Source: Batillaria attramentaria (Eukaryota; Mollusca; Gastropoda; Batillariidae). From it: DNA of 64,000 bases. The notes beneath the pieces were generated by a model, which saw only the letters and a list, made by a program, of their open reading frames with translations, made no database searches and had not been told where the DNA came from. Shown piece after piece: positions 33,115 to 45,344 of this stretch (within the stretch, counting starts at the first letter, position 1; each line of letters opens with the position of its first letter). The translations under genes were made by a program, and so were the position numbers. Location: the NCBI GenBank assembly GCA_018292915.2, contig JACVVK020000037.1, positions 272,501 through 336,500 of the forward strand, given 5' to 3'.

Positions 33115-33335
33115 CCTGTGAGTGAGAGGTCGGTGAATTGCGATGATGGTTTTGAGTGAGTAGCTTGCACCAGCGGATGAGAATTGCGTCTGAGTTTGGT
33201 GTCCGTTTCATTGCTGCTGTCATGGAGGATGGCGAGGTGAATGGATGTTGGAGGAAATATTTAATGACTGTGGGCAAATGCATTTACATACATACTCGGC
33301 TCCAGATGAATTAGCTCTGATGTAATGCAGATTAT
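33115..33335. other. Candidate conserved non-coding island
   Basis: Unique DNA with tttaatgactgtgggcaaat and ccagatgaattagctctgat followed by tgatgtaatgcagattattt: clustered homeodomain-like cores. The segment is bounded by T-run and G-run low complexity. No exon seen. Confidence 0.25.
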
Positions 33336-33544
33336 TTTTCCCAGGGGATGGGGGGGGGGGGGGAGACTGAGGGGGTAATGTTGATGATATGGTGTTTTGA
33401 GTTGTTTGTATCGAATGAATGATGAATGAATGAACAAAGGGGAAAATTAAGGAAAAGTGGAAAGATTTTTTTTAAAAAGACGAGCATATATATTAATTTT
33501 CATCATTTAAGTATCATGAATGTTTTTCAGCCACCACCACCGCC

Positions 33545-33604
<60 letters not shown>
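33545..33604. repeat. (CA)n microsatellite
   Basis: About 30 CA units. Confidence 0.99.
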
Positions 33605-33605
<1 letters not shown>

Positions 33606-33674
33606 TTGTATGTCTACGAAGACATTTTTATGCATTTTTTTTTTTGAGAGAGAGAGAGAAGGGGGGGGGGGGGG

Positions 33675-33839
33675 TAGGTGGGTGCGGTTTGGGAGTTTAA
33701 CATCCTTTTCCTCCACGTATGGGTGATATCAAAGACGGGAAAACAGAGAAAGGCCAGCACAAATATCTGGTCCCAGCCGATATTCGAACTCAACATTTGA
33801 AAGCCCAGCGCTCTACCATTCGGCTATTCCGTCTCCCCA
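33675..33839 (-). mobile_element. SINE-A copy flanked by (GA)n on both sides
   Basis: On the minus strand: ggggagacggaatagccg, aatggtagagcgctggg, a decayed B box (gttgagttcgaatatcgg), then ccagatatttgtgctggcct, ctgttttcccgtctttgata, tcaccc and ggaaaaggatgttaaactcc, with a polyC tail. GA runs lie at about 33646-33660 and 33854-33878. Confidence 0.92.
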
Positions 33840-33847
33840 GAGGCAGA

Positions 33848-33878
<31 letters not shown>

Positions 33879-34751
33879 TCCTGCTCAGTACGTATAATCT
33901 GACCCTCCCTGTACCCTTTCCCTGCCCTCCCACAATACCTGCCCACCTTGCCAAACAACAGCCGAGATCAAAGGGTGTAGGTAAGAACCGATACAGTGAC
34001 CAAAAGACGCAGACATGAGAATGCGATGTTTCAGCAGCCTGTCTTGCGTTTGTTCTGGCAAAACTAGCCTCACAAAACCGACCCACCGCGGGCATCAGAG
34101 AGGGGGTTGTGGCCCTTTAGGGGACTCTTCAGTCTTTGTGGTAGGGAAGCTGTCGGACAAGGTAGTCAGTCGCGGAGGCTTATCAGTGAAAGTCCAGTCG
34201 TCTCTTATCTGCTCTTTAAAACTATTAGCGACAGGTCTTGTAAGACACCTGCTGAAATGTGGCAGTGTTTATTTTTATCTCTTGTCTTCTATTGCTGCCA
34301 GCCACCAGTTTGCCCCTCCTCCCCTCCCCCCCTCTCTCTCTCACATCTCCGGCCTCCCTCTTCCCTTCCCACCTCCTCTCACTGGTCTCCAGAACGACCT
34401 GACCCGTCATTTTAGCCAACCCCGAGAGAGGTTCTGAAAACAAAAACCTGAAAAAGTTTCGTATGGCACCTCCCCCTCCTCCCTTAGCCCCCCCCCTCCC
34501 CACCTTTGCATACTGAATTTATACCATCGATCACTTTTTCTTTTGCTGTCTGTGGGCATACCGCTTTCTGTGTAAGTTCTGACTGACCCAGGCAATCCAT
34601 TCCATTTTCACTGAAAAGCATTGGTGATAAACAGTAAACTCGAAGAACTGGCTGACGGTTACATTAAGAAAACTTCATCTGTTGCAAGCTCAGTGTAGGG
34701 ATAATAATAATAATAACGGCGATTTCAAGTCTAAAGAGCTGTAGACGCTTA

Positions 34752-34779
34752 ACACACACACACCGTGGCACACACACAC

Positions 34780-34826
<47 letters not shown>
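34752..34826. repeat. (CA)n microsatellite, interrupted
   Basis: CA run with ccgtgg and cg interruptions. Confidence 0.96.
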
Positions 34827-34827
<1 letters not shown>

Positions 34828-35366
34828 ACATGCTTAGGAGAGACTTACCAAACGCTTCCTGAAGGAAATGGGTTTTAAGACGGGACTGTAAGCAGGACAG
34901 TGTTGGTGAATGACGAATGGAGTTGCTGACTAGTAGGCAGCGCGTTCCACACTGAAGGACCAAAGCAAGAGAAGACATTGTATAAAAAACTAGTGAGCCG
35001 TGGCTGATTTCGCACACACCTTAACCTCAACCTGTCCCTCTCCTCCCAGCCCCCTCCCAAAGCGGCTCCCTCCCCCCTCCACCCTCCGTTTCTCCCAGTG
35101 CCCTTCCTCCACCCCTTCCCCCGTGTTTCCTTTGACTTGACTTTTACTTTTAACGGTAGGGAGTCTTCCGTCAATTAATGTCACAAGTCCCGCCTATTCT
35201 CTTTAATTGATGTCTCGTTTTCCGTAAGACAAGACAGCGGGCGGCCATGTTGGTAGGGACTTTTTGTCAGTCACTGATATCGTCCTTATCTCGCGTACGA
35301 TTACCCTCCCTCCGTTCGTCCCTCCCTCCCTCCCTCTCTCTCTCATTTTGTTGTAGTACATGTAGT

Positions 35367-35670
35367 TGTTTGGCGTATTGGCGTAGTGGTTAAGGCGTCC
35401 GGTATGGATGCTCAGTGAAGCGCAGGTTCAAATCCTCGGTGGACAGAAATTTGGTAGGATTTTTCCTTGCCAAATTGTCAAAATAATGTGCAGACTCGTT
35501 TACGGTACCTGTCTCGCCTTCGTGTACACACGCACGCACAAATATCAAGTCTGCTCATTAAAGATGCCATTCCAAATGGGGGTGGGGGGGGGGGTGAGGT
35601 GGGCGTTTGTGAGTTTAACGTCCTTTTCCACCACGTATTTCTATCTGGGAGGGGCCGCGGAACGGAAACT
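35367..35670 (+). mobile_element. SINE-B copy 2, with SINE-A tail fragment inside
   Basis: The head ggcgtagtggttaaggcgtc, B box caggttcaaatcctcgg, and body aaatttggtaggatttttcc, gtacacacgcacgcac, atatcaagtctgctcatta match SINE-B copy 1 (21593). Between ccattccaaat and ggggccgcggaacgg, where copy 1 is continuous, about 60 bases of SINE-A 3' sequence (gtttaacgtccttttccacc) are present. Confidence 0.87.
35580..35645 (-). mobile_element. SINE-A 3' tail fragment within SINE-B
   Basis: ggtgggggggggggtgaggt, gggcgtttgtgagtttaac and gtccttttccaccacgtat match the reverse complement of the SINE-A tail. Head and body are absent. Confidence 0.85.
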
Positions 35671-35925
35671 GACCATCACACACCATGCGTGTAGGTCGAA
35701 CTGGGTGACGCTGTACTGTCAGTTGCGACGCGGCCCGAAGGTTACAGACCAGTAATAGCTTCCGGGTCATGTAGTAACTGAGGTAAATACAGCAGAAAAT
35801 CTTTGCCCCTTTTAAAATTTGTGTGCAGAGTAAAAAATGGCAATCTGGTGCTTTTTGTCGGCTTTGTAAACAAGTTTCATGCCAGGTAATAGTCAGTAAA
35901 ATTAGGGAAATATGAGCCTGGCTTG

Positions 35926-36188
35926 TGGACTATTTGTATTCATGCGCGGCTGGCCGCACAGCGGACGACCGTGGAATGAGGGGGTATATGGTCGCTGCCA
36001 ACATTGCCAAAAAACCGAATATTGGAATTTGTTGCAATTTACTCTAGACATGAGTCTATGGCTGTCTGATTTTTGTGAATTTTGTGGTGAATTTTAAAGC
36101 ATTTCTGGGGTGTCATCTGCAACGTTATGTCAGTGTAAGAGGAATATATAGCGTTTTCCTCCAAATTTGCATCTGTGGTACGTAGCCG
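35926..36188 (+). repeat. Dispersed repeat, copy 2
   Basis: Partner of 29665-29952: actatttgtattcatgcgcg, gtcgctgc, ttgccaaaaaa, aatttgttgcaatttactct and aaagcatttctggggtgtca. Confidence 0.82.
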
Positions 36189-36575
36189 AATGTGCCCTTA
36201 CCACTGCAAGGGGACTTAACTATCAGATATACAGAAACAAAACCAGTGTATCGTAGACACCGTGTAATCGTCATCCTTGGCTTTTGGGGCTTTGAGTCAA
36301 ACCACGAAGGTGTTGGGGGCAGTTGGCAGCATTCTTTAACGTTCTATTAAGAACTTTAGATTTAATCATGATTCGTTAATTAATTCGTTAGTCATCCGGC
36401 ATCTTTCGAAGAAGAGAAGGCTGTGGCCGGTGGCTTGATAAACAGAAATTCTGTCAGACATACCAGGGTGAAGGGTGGAGGTTTGCACATAAGTAAGCTT
36501 TACTGCTTCGTCCTCCAGACCTGCGGCGTCGTGAGCAATTAAGTAGAGATGAATATGTGCGCCGAGGAGAAGTCT

Positions 36576-36631
36576 ACCATACCATACCATACCATACCAT
36601 ACCATACCATACCATACCATACCATACCATA
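36576..36631. repeat. (ACCAT)n pentanucleotide
   Basis: About eleven uninterrupted accat units. Confidence 0.98.
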
Positions 36632-36920
36632 TTGTTTGCATGCAGCATGGGTTATCAGTGATTATCACAACTTAATGACGCTGATTGTTTTACTTCCTAC
36701 CTCAGTGCCTGTCTTTCAGCTGGGTTCAAATTGCTAACAGGTGAGACTGGAGCCACCTGAACATAATGCATCTTACCTGTGCTAGTACTTGTGTCTCACT
36801 CCGGGGATGGAGAAAGTTTGTGCTGTGCATTGCAGGTCTCTTGATGTGTTTACAAACAGGTAATTAATTTACCTCACACGCACACTCATTACTCACATAC
36901 AAGGGGTCTGTTTGTCATTG

Positions 36921-37167
36921 TTTTCCATCTTTTGAGTCTGCTTCCTCTTTAGTTGTTTTCAAACCTTGTCCGTGATTTCTTGTTTTTTGTGTTACGTAAA
37001 TAAAAGACAAGAAAATATTTCCAAGCGTTTGTCATCACTTTTGAATTGTTTAAGCCTTCTTCCCCTTTCGTTGTTGTTAAACCTCGTCTGTGTTTTCTCG
37101 GTTTTTCCTCTCTTTTTGTGCTTTACGTAAAGAAAAAAGAGAAGAAAACATTTCCAAGCATTCCCAA
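36921..37167. repeat. Two tandem units of about 115-130 bp
   Basis: Both units contain ttgttttcaaaccttgtccg / ttgttgttaaacctcgtctg, then ttttttgtg.tttacgtaaa and agaaaa.atttccaagc. Diverged older duplication. Confidence 0.78.
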
Positions 37168-37443
37168 CGCGGACAAATATTTCTTTTTGCCCGTCAGGGT
37201 AACAACGGGAGGTGGTTTGCGAGTGAGACAAGCCTGTCAGCCGGGTAATCGCCATGAAGCCAAACAGAACTACTTAAACGATGCCTCGTGCGTCTGCGAG
37301 ACATCTGTTTGCTAGCCGACCATTTTCATCAAGCCAACCGATTACACGTATAAACTTTGGGCAGAGAGGTCATTATTCTTTTGGGAGTCTCTTATGGTGG
37401 GGAGGAATGGGGTGGGACAGGGGGTGGGTGGGTGGTGGTGGGG

Positions 37444-37446
<3 letters not shown>

Positions 37447-37478
<32 letters not shown>

Positions 37479-37534
37479 CTGTGGGGGTTCTCAGATAAAG
37501 GACAGAATTTTTCTTTTTATGTTACCGGCAAAAG

Positions 37535-37619
<85 letters not shown>
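37447..37619. repeat. Two (GA)n arrays separated by 60 bp
   Basis: GA runs at about 37447-37476 and 37538-37619. Confidence 0.98.
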
Positions 37620-37621
<2 letters not shown>

Positions 37622-38442
37622 GTGATGGATGACTAAAGCATGTCTAAAACAGAACGTGTCCTTCTGCTTGTCATTAGTGATCACCAGGGGGCCGTGTAGA
37701 AAGAGCTCGCCGCTACAAGTACCTTAAAAACGAACTAGAGGAGATGTCCGTTTTACACGGGTCACTGGGCGGCCACAAAGACCCCAGGATTCCAGACTAT
37801 CAGGAGCCCTTAGAAGTCCCCTTTTCCCCCTCCCCTACCACCCTATTTACAGGTCTTTAAATTTTCCTATCTGTCGGCAGAGTCAAAACAGGGGGCAAGT
37901 GTAAAGGTGGGGAGAGAATGAAGTTCACAGCCATGGAGATAGGGTCACTCAGGATCGCAGCATGTGACTAGGGGCGAGGGGATAGCTTGGAACCTCTCCA
38001 TGGGCGATTGCCATCACAATAATGACCGGCAGGACAACAGGGGAGAGACCGACCAAGGGGAGAGCCAGCCCAGGTTCCTGAGAGCCTTGTTGTCTGAGAA
38101 CAACGTCACAGTCCGAGCAGCTGCCTTGTGGTATTTCTGTGCCAGAGTTTGACCAAGCGGTAGCTGCAGAATAATGCAACATCAAGCGTGTATATAATTA
38201 TAATTATGCTCTAGATCTCAAGGTCCTTATATTCAACAAGTGACAAACTTCAAATTGAACACATCGGTACAACTGACACGGTGACGAAAACCTTAAAGCA
38301 GCTTGTTGGTTCGTAACTATAGTTTAAAAAAAAAAAATGTCCAAACAGATTTGGTAACAACAAACCAACACTAACACCAAGACCAACTTACAACAAACGG
38401 TAAACAAACAACATTAGCAACTGACAAAAAGTACTCAGCACT

Positions 38443-38560
38443 GTGACAAGTTTTTGTCCCAAGACGGGAATCGAAATCACACCTCAGTCGAACATTGACA
38501 GTCCCACTTCAATTTGTCAAAGAGAATCAGCTGTCCTGTTGCACCACCGTGAAAAGCTAA
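38443..38560 (-). mobile_element. Possible tRNA-like repeat (family G)
   Basis: On the minus strand, cggtggtgcaacaggacagc has an A-box-like stretch and gtgatttcgattcccgtc fits the B box at somewhat long spacing. A related head (gcgcggtggtgcagcggta) lies at about 38880-38850, so two tandem-like decayed copies may exist. Confidence 0.35.
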
Positions 38561-38794
38561 TCAGTTTTGAGCAAAGCACGACAGGTGGCGTAAGGAGGAT
38601 TTTGCTCTCTGCTTGCAACTTTGCCCTTTGACAGTCGCTCTGAAATACTGACCCGCTTACTTCAATGAAAGGCAACACTGATTTCCGTTTTGCCTGTTCG
38701 TTTGTTTCCTTTCATTTTTGAGCTGTCATGGCCTCGGACGGACTGTCAAACTGGAAGACTGAGAGATTGCAAAGTTTAATCGTACAACCGTCTT

Positions 38795-38885
38795 ACCACT
38801 GGCAAATGGGCGATGCGGATCCTGGGTCCAAGATCGGACGTGCAACGTACCGCTGCACCACCGCGCCTCCCGGCTCTGAAAACAT
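38795..38885 (-). mobile_element. Possible tRNA-like repeat (family G, copy 2)
   Basis: On the minus strand: gggaggcgcggtggtgcagc, ggtacgttgcacgtccgatc, ttggacccaggatccgc. Head similarity to 38443-38560; the B box is decayed. Confidence 0.35.
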
Positions 38886-39029
38886 GAAAGATAAGGCGAA
38901 AAGCCGGGCCAAAAAATCAACCGTATTCTTTATCAGACACGGGGCGCCACTGACGGACGAAGGTCAACCATTATGGTTGTTGTAATGGGCTGGACTGACT
39001 GACGGCGATGGGTTAAAATGCTTGGAGAG

Positions 39030-39125
39030 TCAGGGGAAGGGGGGGGGGGGTGACTTGGGGATGTTGGGGGAGGGTGGGCGGGTTAAAGGTGGGTTTTAAA
39101 CAATTAACAAAGGGGGGGGGGGGGT
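39030..39125. repeat. G-rich low complexity
   Basis: Two G homopolymers (about 39040-39050 and 39112-39124) with gggt-rich DNA between. Confidence 0.85.
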
Positions 39126-39283
39126 GCTGTCCTTTCTTTCGACTCTATCATTTTATACACTTGGTGCTTACAGAAATTTATCATTGAGACTATAAATAGT
39201 TATGACATATTTTTCAGTATATATACACCAAATCAGATTATATATGAATTACAATATCACGCTTTTAAACTTTCAGGCAGACA

Positions 39284-39466
39284 GGTGGGTTAGTGGGTGG
39301 GTGGGTGTCCTTTTCAGCTATATCAGTGCGGGTCAGTGATACCACAGACGGGGCAACGAGGAAAACGCCAGCACAAGTATTTGGCGCCCAGCTGGGAATC
39401 GAACTCACGACCCGAGCATTGAAAGTCCAACGCTCTACTGATATCATTCGGCTGTCCCGGATGCCG
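39284..39466 (-). mobile_element. SINE-A copy
   Basis: On the minus strand: catccgggacagccgaatga, tatcagtagagcgttggact (6-base insertion in the D arm), ttcaatgctcgggtcgtgag, ttcgattcccagctgggcgc, caaatacttgtgctggcgtt, gccccgtctgtggtatcac, and a cacccacccacccact tail. The target duplication is unclear. Confidence 0.92.
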
Positions 39467-41175
39467 CCCTTCAGACACTGAGACGGTGATGCAACTGTTA
39501 TGAATCAACGTTGTGAGTTTTGAAGGTCTAAACTTGCAGAGAGCTGCGCACACCCTGGAATCAATCACCACAGATCTCTTTTGGCTGTCTTTGTTTGACA
39601 CCGTGCTAATCGTACACACATGCAAGTTGGAGGGCCAACAGTTGGCTAGCTGCATGCAGTATACTCACAGGCGGCAAGGCAAGGCACAGTTTCTAGTGCG
39701 CTTTGTAGTGGCCGTGAGAAGGTCTGACAAGGACAGGAAGCTGTTAGATGCTGCAATAAAAGCCCACAATCAAAAGGTGAAGACGCTCGGAAGAAATTCT
39801 GAGTAGAAAGCTCTCGACGGCAGTTATGATATTTTCCCCCCACTCGTCCATGGGCCTTTGAACTGGAGCTGGCGAACGAAGAGGGTTTTGCTAATGTTCT
39901 GTTTGCCGTGAACTCTGCGTGTGTTTGGGGCATGGGAACGCCACTTAGTCCCGTTTGTGTACGTGCATGTGTGTGTAAATTCGTTAAGTTTCCCCTAATT
40001 AGACGCACACCGCAACTTTTGTAAAAGATGATGCAAATTTCTGTTTTAGAAGACGTTGTTTCTGGGACTGAGAGAAGAGGCTCCTCAGTTTTCCTGCCTG
40101 CTTCTTCAGTCTCTCTCTCTCTCTCTCGTCAGTTCAGTATCTGAGGATTCTCGAGGTTTGATAAATCTGTAGTCTATGGAAGATCTCGTAACACTGACAG
40201 GGGTGTAAAGCTTTCGTTGATATGACTGAGGCAGATATAGATGAAATATGACAGTGTCATAAATCTAAGTCAAGGGGAGAATTATTACATTAACCATGCA
40301 CTGCTGTTTTAACCACTAACAGGCGCCATTATTTCCCATTTCCTTCTGTTCGTGACTGATGGCCTAAAGGCCTCGCCCTTTCCTACACGATTTCTGAATG
40401 AAACGCAGACCCGAGGTCTTCTCCCATTAACACCGTCTGATGTTCCGGGGTTGGGGAGCGGGGGAATTTCGCCTTTGAAGTTTCTGTGGGTATGTTTAGT
40501 GACAATTGCCATAAGCTGAATCCATGTCCAAGTTTTACTTGAGGGCCAGGAAGATGCTGGAATGGAGTGCAGCATTTTCTGCTTCAAGATCTTCGAAAAA
40601 TTTCAGAAGTTATTAATTAAATCTTTAGTGCCCAAACGTTGAGTTTAATAACAGTTAATACGGGAAATAGATTGATTCCCAGCTCCGTATGTAGTGCATG
40701 ACTTAATTCACACTCACTCACTTGCAATTTACTCCTTAGACCATGGTTTTCAGTCTGTGTCTGAGTTTGTCGAACTAAGTGTTGAGCATCGTGCGAGGGT
40801 AGTCATTCACTTCCTATGTGAATTATCAACCTATGGTTGAGCGTGTCGTAAATAGATCCGCCAAGGTCATCGTGGTAAGATAAACTGATGGGTCAGTCAT
40901 ATCATTGTTTCGCTGCTCCTCCTCCTTCATCTTCTTCGTCTTCTTTCCCTAGAGATCAGTCAGTTCTTCTCAGTAAGACGCATCCCAGTTAGACGTCATC
41001 CCACATAGGTGCATCCTCATAACAATAAAGTGTGTGTGGGGATATGTAGTTGAGATGACACCAGTCTTCCGAAATGAGACAGAACCAGGCGCCTTTGCCC
41101 ACTTCATTCTGCACCCAGTTGGACCCCAGTTGGACCACCCTGACCTCCCCACCACCTGTGCCTGTCGTCCTGCAG

Positions 41176-41315
41176 GTGACACGGCGGGGATCTGGCTGAC
41201 CCCATGGGCGCTGGATTGGCACCCGGGTGATGGCAACAATACGTCACCCGCCACCCGGGGTCCCGGCGGCTCCCGGCGCACCTGTTGCAAACATTACGGC
41301 ACGCAGCCACAATGC
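41176..41315 (+). CDS. Weak candidate internal exon, unknown protein
   Basis: An acceptor-like cctgtcgtcctgcag ends at 41175 and a strong donor tgc|gtaagg follows at 41316. In one frame (two bases, then 46 codons from 41178) the segment is open and reads DTAGIWLTPWALDWHPGDGN near its start and RRTCCKHYGTQPQC at its end, with mostly G or C at third positions. The upstream 41034-41175 is open in the same frame, so the acceptor is not proven. No family is recognised. GC-rich non-coding DNA or the opposite strand (also partly open) are alternatives. Confidence 0.25.
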
Positions 41316-42328
41316 GTAAGGAGCCGCCACTATTGTTGGGGAGATGCTGGCACGACGTATTGTTCGCGACGTGCGGAAAAGGGCACCTCGAGTTGAAGAA
41401 AACTCGTGAAGTGATGGAAGGAGGTTTTAGAGCGAGGTTAGGTCACTCTCCTTGGGAGAATACAAAATTTACGATTGAGTCTTGAGTCAATTTGAGGCTA
41501 CACTGACAGGAGGGAGTGAGGCGAGGTGCAGACAGTGACAAGACGTTGTCCCACAGAACTTCAGTTCTCAGTGTCGTTGGGTTCACGTTGTTTGAAGCAA
41601 CAAAGTGCATCACTTGTGCAGGTAATCATCGTGTGTGAAGGCTGATGACAGACCTGAACATCACCACTCCTATTACAATAACCACATTCACAGGATTTGA
41701 AAGTATTTTATAGACAACTGATGCTGTTCAGGTCTCAGATCCTAGCAAGGTTCTGATGGACAGAAGCAGATGAGCTGATCGTCATTTTCTTTCTCGTACT
41801 TTTATCGTTTGTGTTTTGCTAGAAATTGGTCTGTCCATTGAGTCGACAACTTGTGCATAGTGTACTGGCCGGATGATATGAACATTTTGTTTTGCTGGTT
41901 GCAAATGAAGTTTGGATAGGGTAAGCGTTTGAGTGTGTTTTTAGGGCTAAACGCCGCGTCAGCAACGAAGACTAATTCGCGGTTCGACCTACATGCACTG
42001 CTTAAAGGGGCTAATGCTGCCATGTTTATGCTCACAGATCGTTGAGCAGTATTTATAGACCACTTAGACGCCTGGACAGTGACAGCGTCTTTCATGCTGA
42101 CACAGACCCAACAGAAGCGTACTCGATGACGCGGTGACCACACTGAGTGCTACAGTAGTGTAATAATAATCGTAAAATTTACCGCTCGCGCAAAGTGTAA
42201 GCAACATTGTATCGCATTAAGAGCTGTACTAATCGTCACGATAGAAGATTTCGAGCGTACAGTCGCACTCACAAACGGAACTGTTCCAAAACGTAAGGTG
42301 GCTTCGCAAAGCTGGAATTTACCCGTTT

Positions 42329-42331
<3 letters not shown>

Positions 42332-42412
<81 letters not shown>
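42332..42412. repeat. (CA)n microsatellite
   Basis: About 40 CA units. A short direct repeat gggacacaactcttgc x2 lies nearby at about 42636-42671. Confidence 0.99.
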
Positions 42413-42416
<4 letters not shown>

Positions 42417-43566
42417 AATATCAGTTATAACTAGGTAAAATAAACATAAGCACTGAGCGAATCTACAGCAAATATGGAAACTTATCGGTGCGTGGAGGGG
42501 GTGGGGAGTGGAGTGGGGGAGGGGGAGTTAGCGCAGGGGAGGTCAACAGGGCTCAAACTTGACCCAGTCAGCAACTATGGCCACGAGAAGACTACAGCAC
42601 CGTTAGGCGTTACGTCGTGTGTTTCAAAACCAAAAAGGGACACAACTCTTGCAGGGGACACAACTCTTGCTCTAGCACACGACGGTTACGAGGTAATGTA
42701 GCGAGGGTCTGCCAGGCGCGTGCTAAGCCCGACAACGACGCCGACGGCCCGCAGATTATAGATCAGAGGTGAAACTGGAAGCACAATCCAAGTGTGCAAA
42801 TTCCTATTGCAAGCCCCTTCAATTGTCTAGTGTAAACGGGGGACATTTTTCTCAGGCCTCATGTACATAGCACCGCTCGACCGGCCACAGGTGGCGGGAG
42901 CCCGCGAGCCTTGTTGTACAAACACATCCCGCGAAGTCAAATAGCCCGCCTAGCCTCCCCTTGCGGCGCACGCATGCCATATTTGGTCAAGGATTCTGAA
43001 ACGGTTGTATTCTGAAACAGAGGAATTTTGAGAGAACTTTCGAGGATTTGGAAACCCATTATTGCTGGGGTCGTAGGCAGACAGGGAGTTTTTTCCCCGC
43101 TCGCTTTTCAAATCCCGTTAATACATTTTTTGTTTGACATCTCCTTTATTTCAGTTTTGGCGCTGGGAGCAGCAATTTCAAGTTGCATCTTTTCTTTTTC
43201 TTATTCTTTCCTTGTTCCCCTCTCTCTCTGTTTGCAAGTTTTCTTTAGTGGGACATATTCAATTTTGTATGAAAATGAAATCTGTTCCATGTAAAAATAC
43301 CTTAACAGTCGTTTGAACTCACCTGAATTTGCTTTACCTTTCCTTATACATGAATTAACGCATATGACCTTGCCGAAATTCATGTGACCCGAGTTTACTC
43401 GCCCTGGTTTCATGGATTATGTTGTTCAACCTCATTCATGTTCTGTATGGTTGACGTGAAACACTTCCGGCCAGCGTTTTCTGTTTGAGTTTTCAATTGT
43501 AGCGATGGTGCCTTGAGTTGAGCTGAGATGCGATGTGGAATTTAAGGAAATAAAATGGTCAGATAT

Positions 43567-43588
43567 AATAATAATAATAATAATAATC
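43567..43588. repeat. (TAA)n microsatellite
   Basis: About seven TAA units. Confidence 0.93.
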
Positions 43589-43801
43589 TCATTAGTACAG
43601 GTCCTTTATCGCCTCATTTGGCTCATAGCGCCGCGAACTAAACCCAACGCGCACGCTTACGTGAATCACACGCATTCTCTCAGACACTGGACATGACCAC
43701 ATAACAATCACGTGTTGAGAAGGGCCAACTCAGCAATTTAAGTTTAAGAATTTTAGAATTGCATTTATTTTTGGAATCTTTTGGGCTGAACATTTCCAAA
43801 G

Positions 43802-43985
43802 CAGGGGGGGGGGGGGGGAGAGCCGGAGTACCCGGAGAGAACCCCCGACGGTGGGCCCGAATGGACGGTGCCACGTACGAGAAAGAAAAATTCTTCGACC
43901 CGAGTGGGACTCGAACCTGACATCTCGCATTGGTGAGAAAGTCTTTACCTCAAAGACTAGTAAGAGCATCCTTTGCCAGATCTTC
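43802..43985 (-). mobile_element. tRNA-headed SINE-like repeat (family C)
   Basis: On the minus strand the head has gatgctcttactagtctttg and the B box tcaggttcgagtcccactcg, followed by ttctttctcgtacgtggcac and ggggttctctccgggtactc, ccggctctcc, then polyC. The ctccgggtactccgg phrase is typical of a widespread animal SINE body, from memory; a library search is needed to name it. Confidence 0.6.
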
Positions 43986-44456
43986 GTTTTGACCATCCAC
44001 GAAGCTACCGAAGCTCCAGTTCAGTTGAGGTGGAATTCGTCTCACAGAAACTGCAGCTGAAGGCATGTGGACAGATATAACTTGATATCAGTGAATGCTT
44101 ACATCTTGTAACCTTTCCACAGCACTTAGAGCCCTCAACTATCAGTGCTTCAGCTTTCACCTCGTGGCTTGTTGTAGCGAGAAGCTGTTTCAGTGCTTTG
44201 TGCCTGTAGACACGTTCCACAAAATCCAAAATTATATACCACCCTGATGTCCATACTCCGCCGAGGATGTGCATCACCTTCTTTGTCCGGCTGTATCCAC
44301 ATTGCCGAGGACACTGTGTGAGTCTTTTCTCCTGTGTTAGCAATGTTTAGTACTAAAGGTGTGTGTGTGTGTGTGTGGGGGGGGGGGGTGCCAGTCGCCA
44401 TCGATAGTGCAGCGCTATCCATTTTTTGTTTTTGTTTTTGTTTTCCCTGCATGCAT

Positions 44457-44633
44457 AACGTGTCGATGTTTTCCATACCGAGGTCCCTCCCATGTGGAAT
44501 GGGGCAATGAACGTTCACATTTTGTGCGTGCGGGAAAGGAAGAACATCCAACCACATCCCTGTCCAGCAGGGATTCGAACCAGGCAGCTCAGGATCCGAA
44601 GTCTAACTGACCACTTGACCAAATCCCCTGTTA
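44457..44633 (-). mobile_element. SINE-B copy 3 (diverged body)
   Basis: On the minus strand, ggggatttggtcaagtggtc, agacttcggatcctgagctg and cctggttcgaatccctgctg match SINE-B copy 1's head almost base for base. The body (gggatgtggttggatgttct, ttcctttcccgcacgcac) resembles but does not equal copy 1. Confidence 0.8.
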
Positions 44634-45260
44634 GAAACCTCTAAACACATTTCGTCTTTAAAACTCGCTGACCGATCGGTGGATGTGGACTGTTCTGCGT
44701 TGGAGATTGCACAATGTTGGAACCCGCGAACTCTCTTCGTCTGGTCATCACCCTCTTCAACAAAACCTCACTTCTGACTGATCTCTCCCCCCCTCTCCCC
44801 CCTCCCCTCCCGTGTCTCCTTCCTCCCCGGACCTCATCGCCAGAAATCTTGAAGAAAACCACATGCTAGAGGTTTGACTGGCATTTCTGTTATAAAAAAT
44901 CATCTGCCTTCTCTTTTATCAGTGACACAGACTGCCGTGTTTTTGCGTATCTCTCAAATTCTGATTGTGAATTGCGGCTAGATATTACGGGAGCACGCTT
45001 GGTGAATGAAAAAGACGATGGAGTTGTAAACCTCAGACAGTGAGTAGACCCCATAATGTAAACGGAGCTTCCTTTTCTACAAGTGCAGATATTGTGGGTG
45101 GGGGTGGGGCGGAATGCGGGGAGATAATTCCTGTTTGTCTGTCGACTGGATTATCTGCCGCTCTGTCTGGCTGTCTATACCTTTTCCTACGGATATGTGT
45201 GCGTGTCGGTGTGTGCATGCGCGTCACGTACGTGCGAGCGTGCGTACGTGCTTGCGTGCG

Positions 45261-45262
<2 letters not shown>

Positions 45263-45343
<81 letters not shown>
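45263..45343. repeat. (GT)n microsatellite
   Basis: About 40 GT units preceded by mixed tgcg/gcgtgc sequence. Confidence 0.99.

Positions 45344-45344
<1 letters not shown>

Noticed and set aside
37963..38152. 62-codon plus-strand frame resembling an exon (…VTVRAAALWYFCARV)
   Set aside because: No convincing acceptor or donor at its ends and no recognised family.
39513..39806. 97-codon plus-strand frame
   Set aside because: No domain, weak codon bias, starts next to a SINE; most likely chance.
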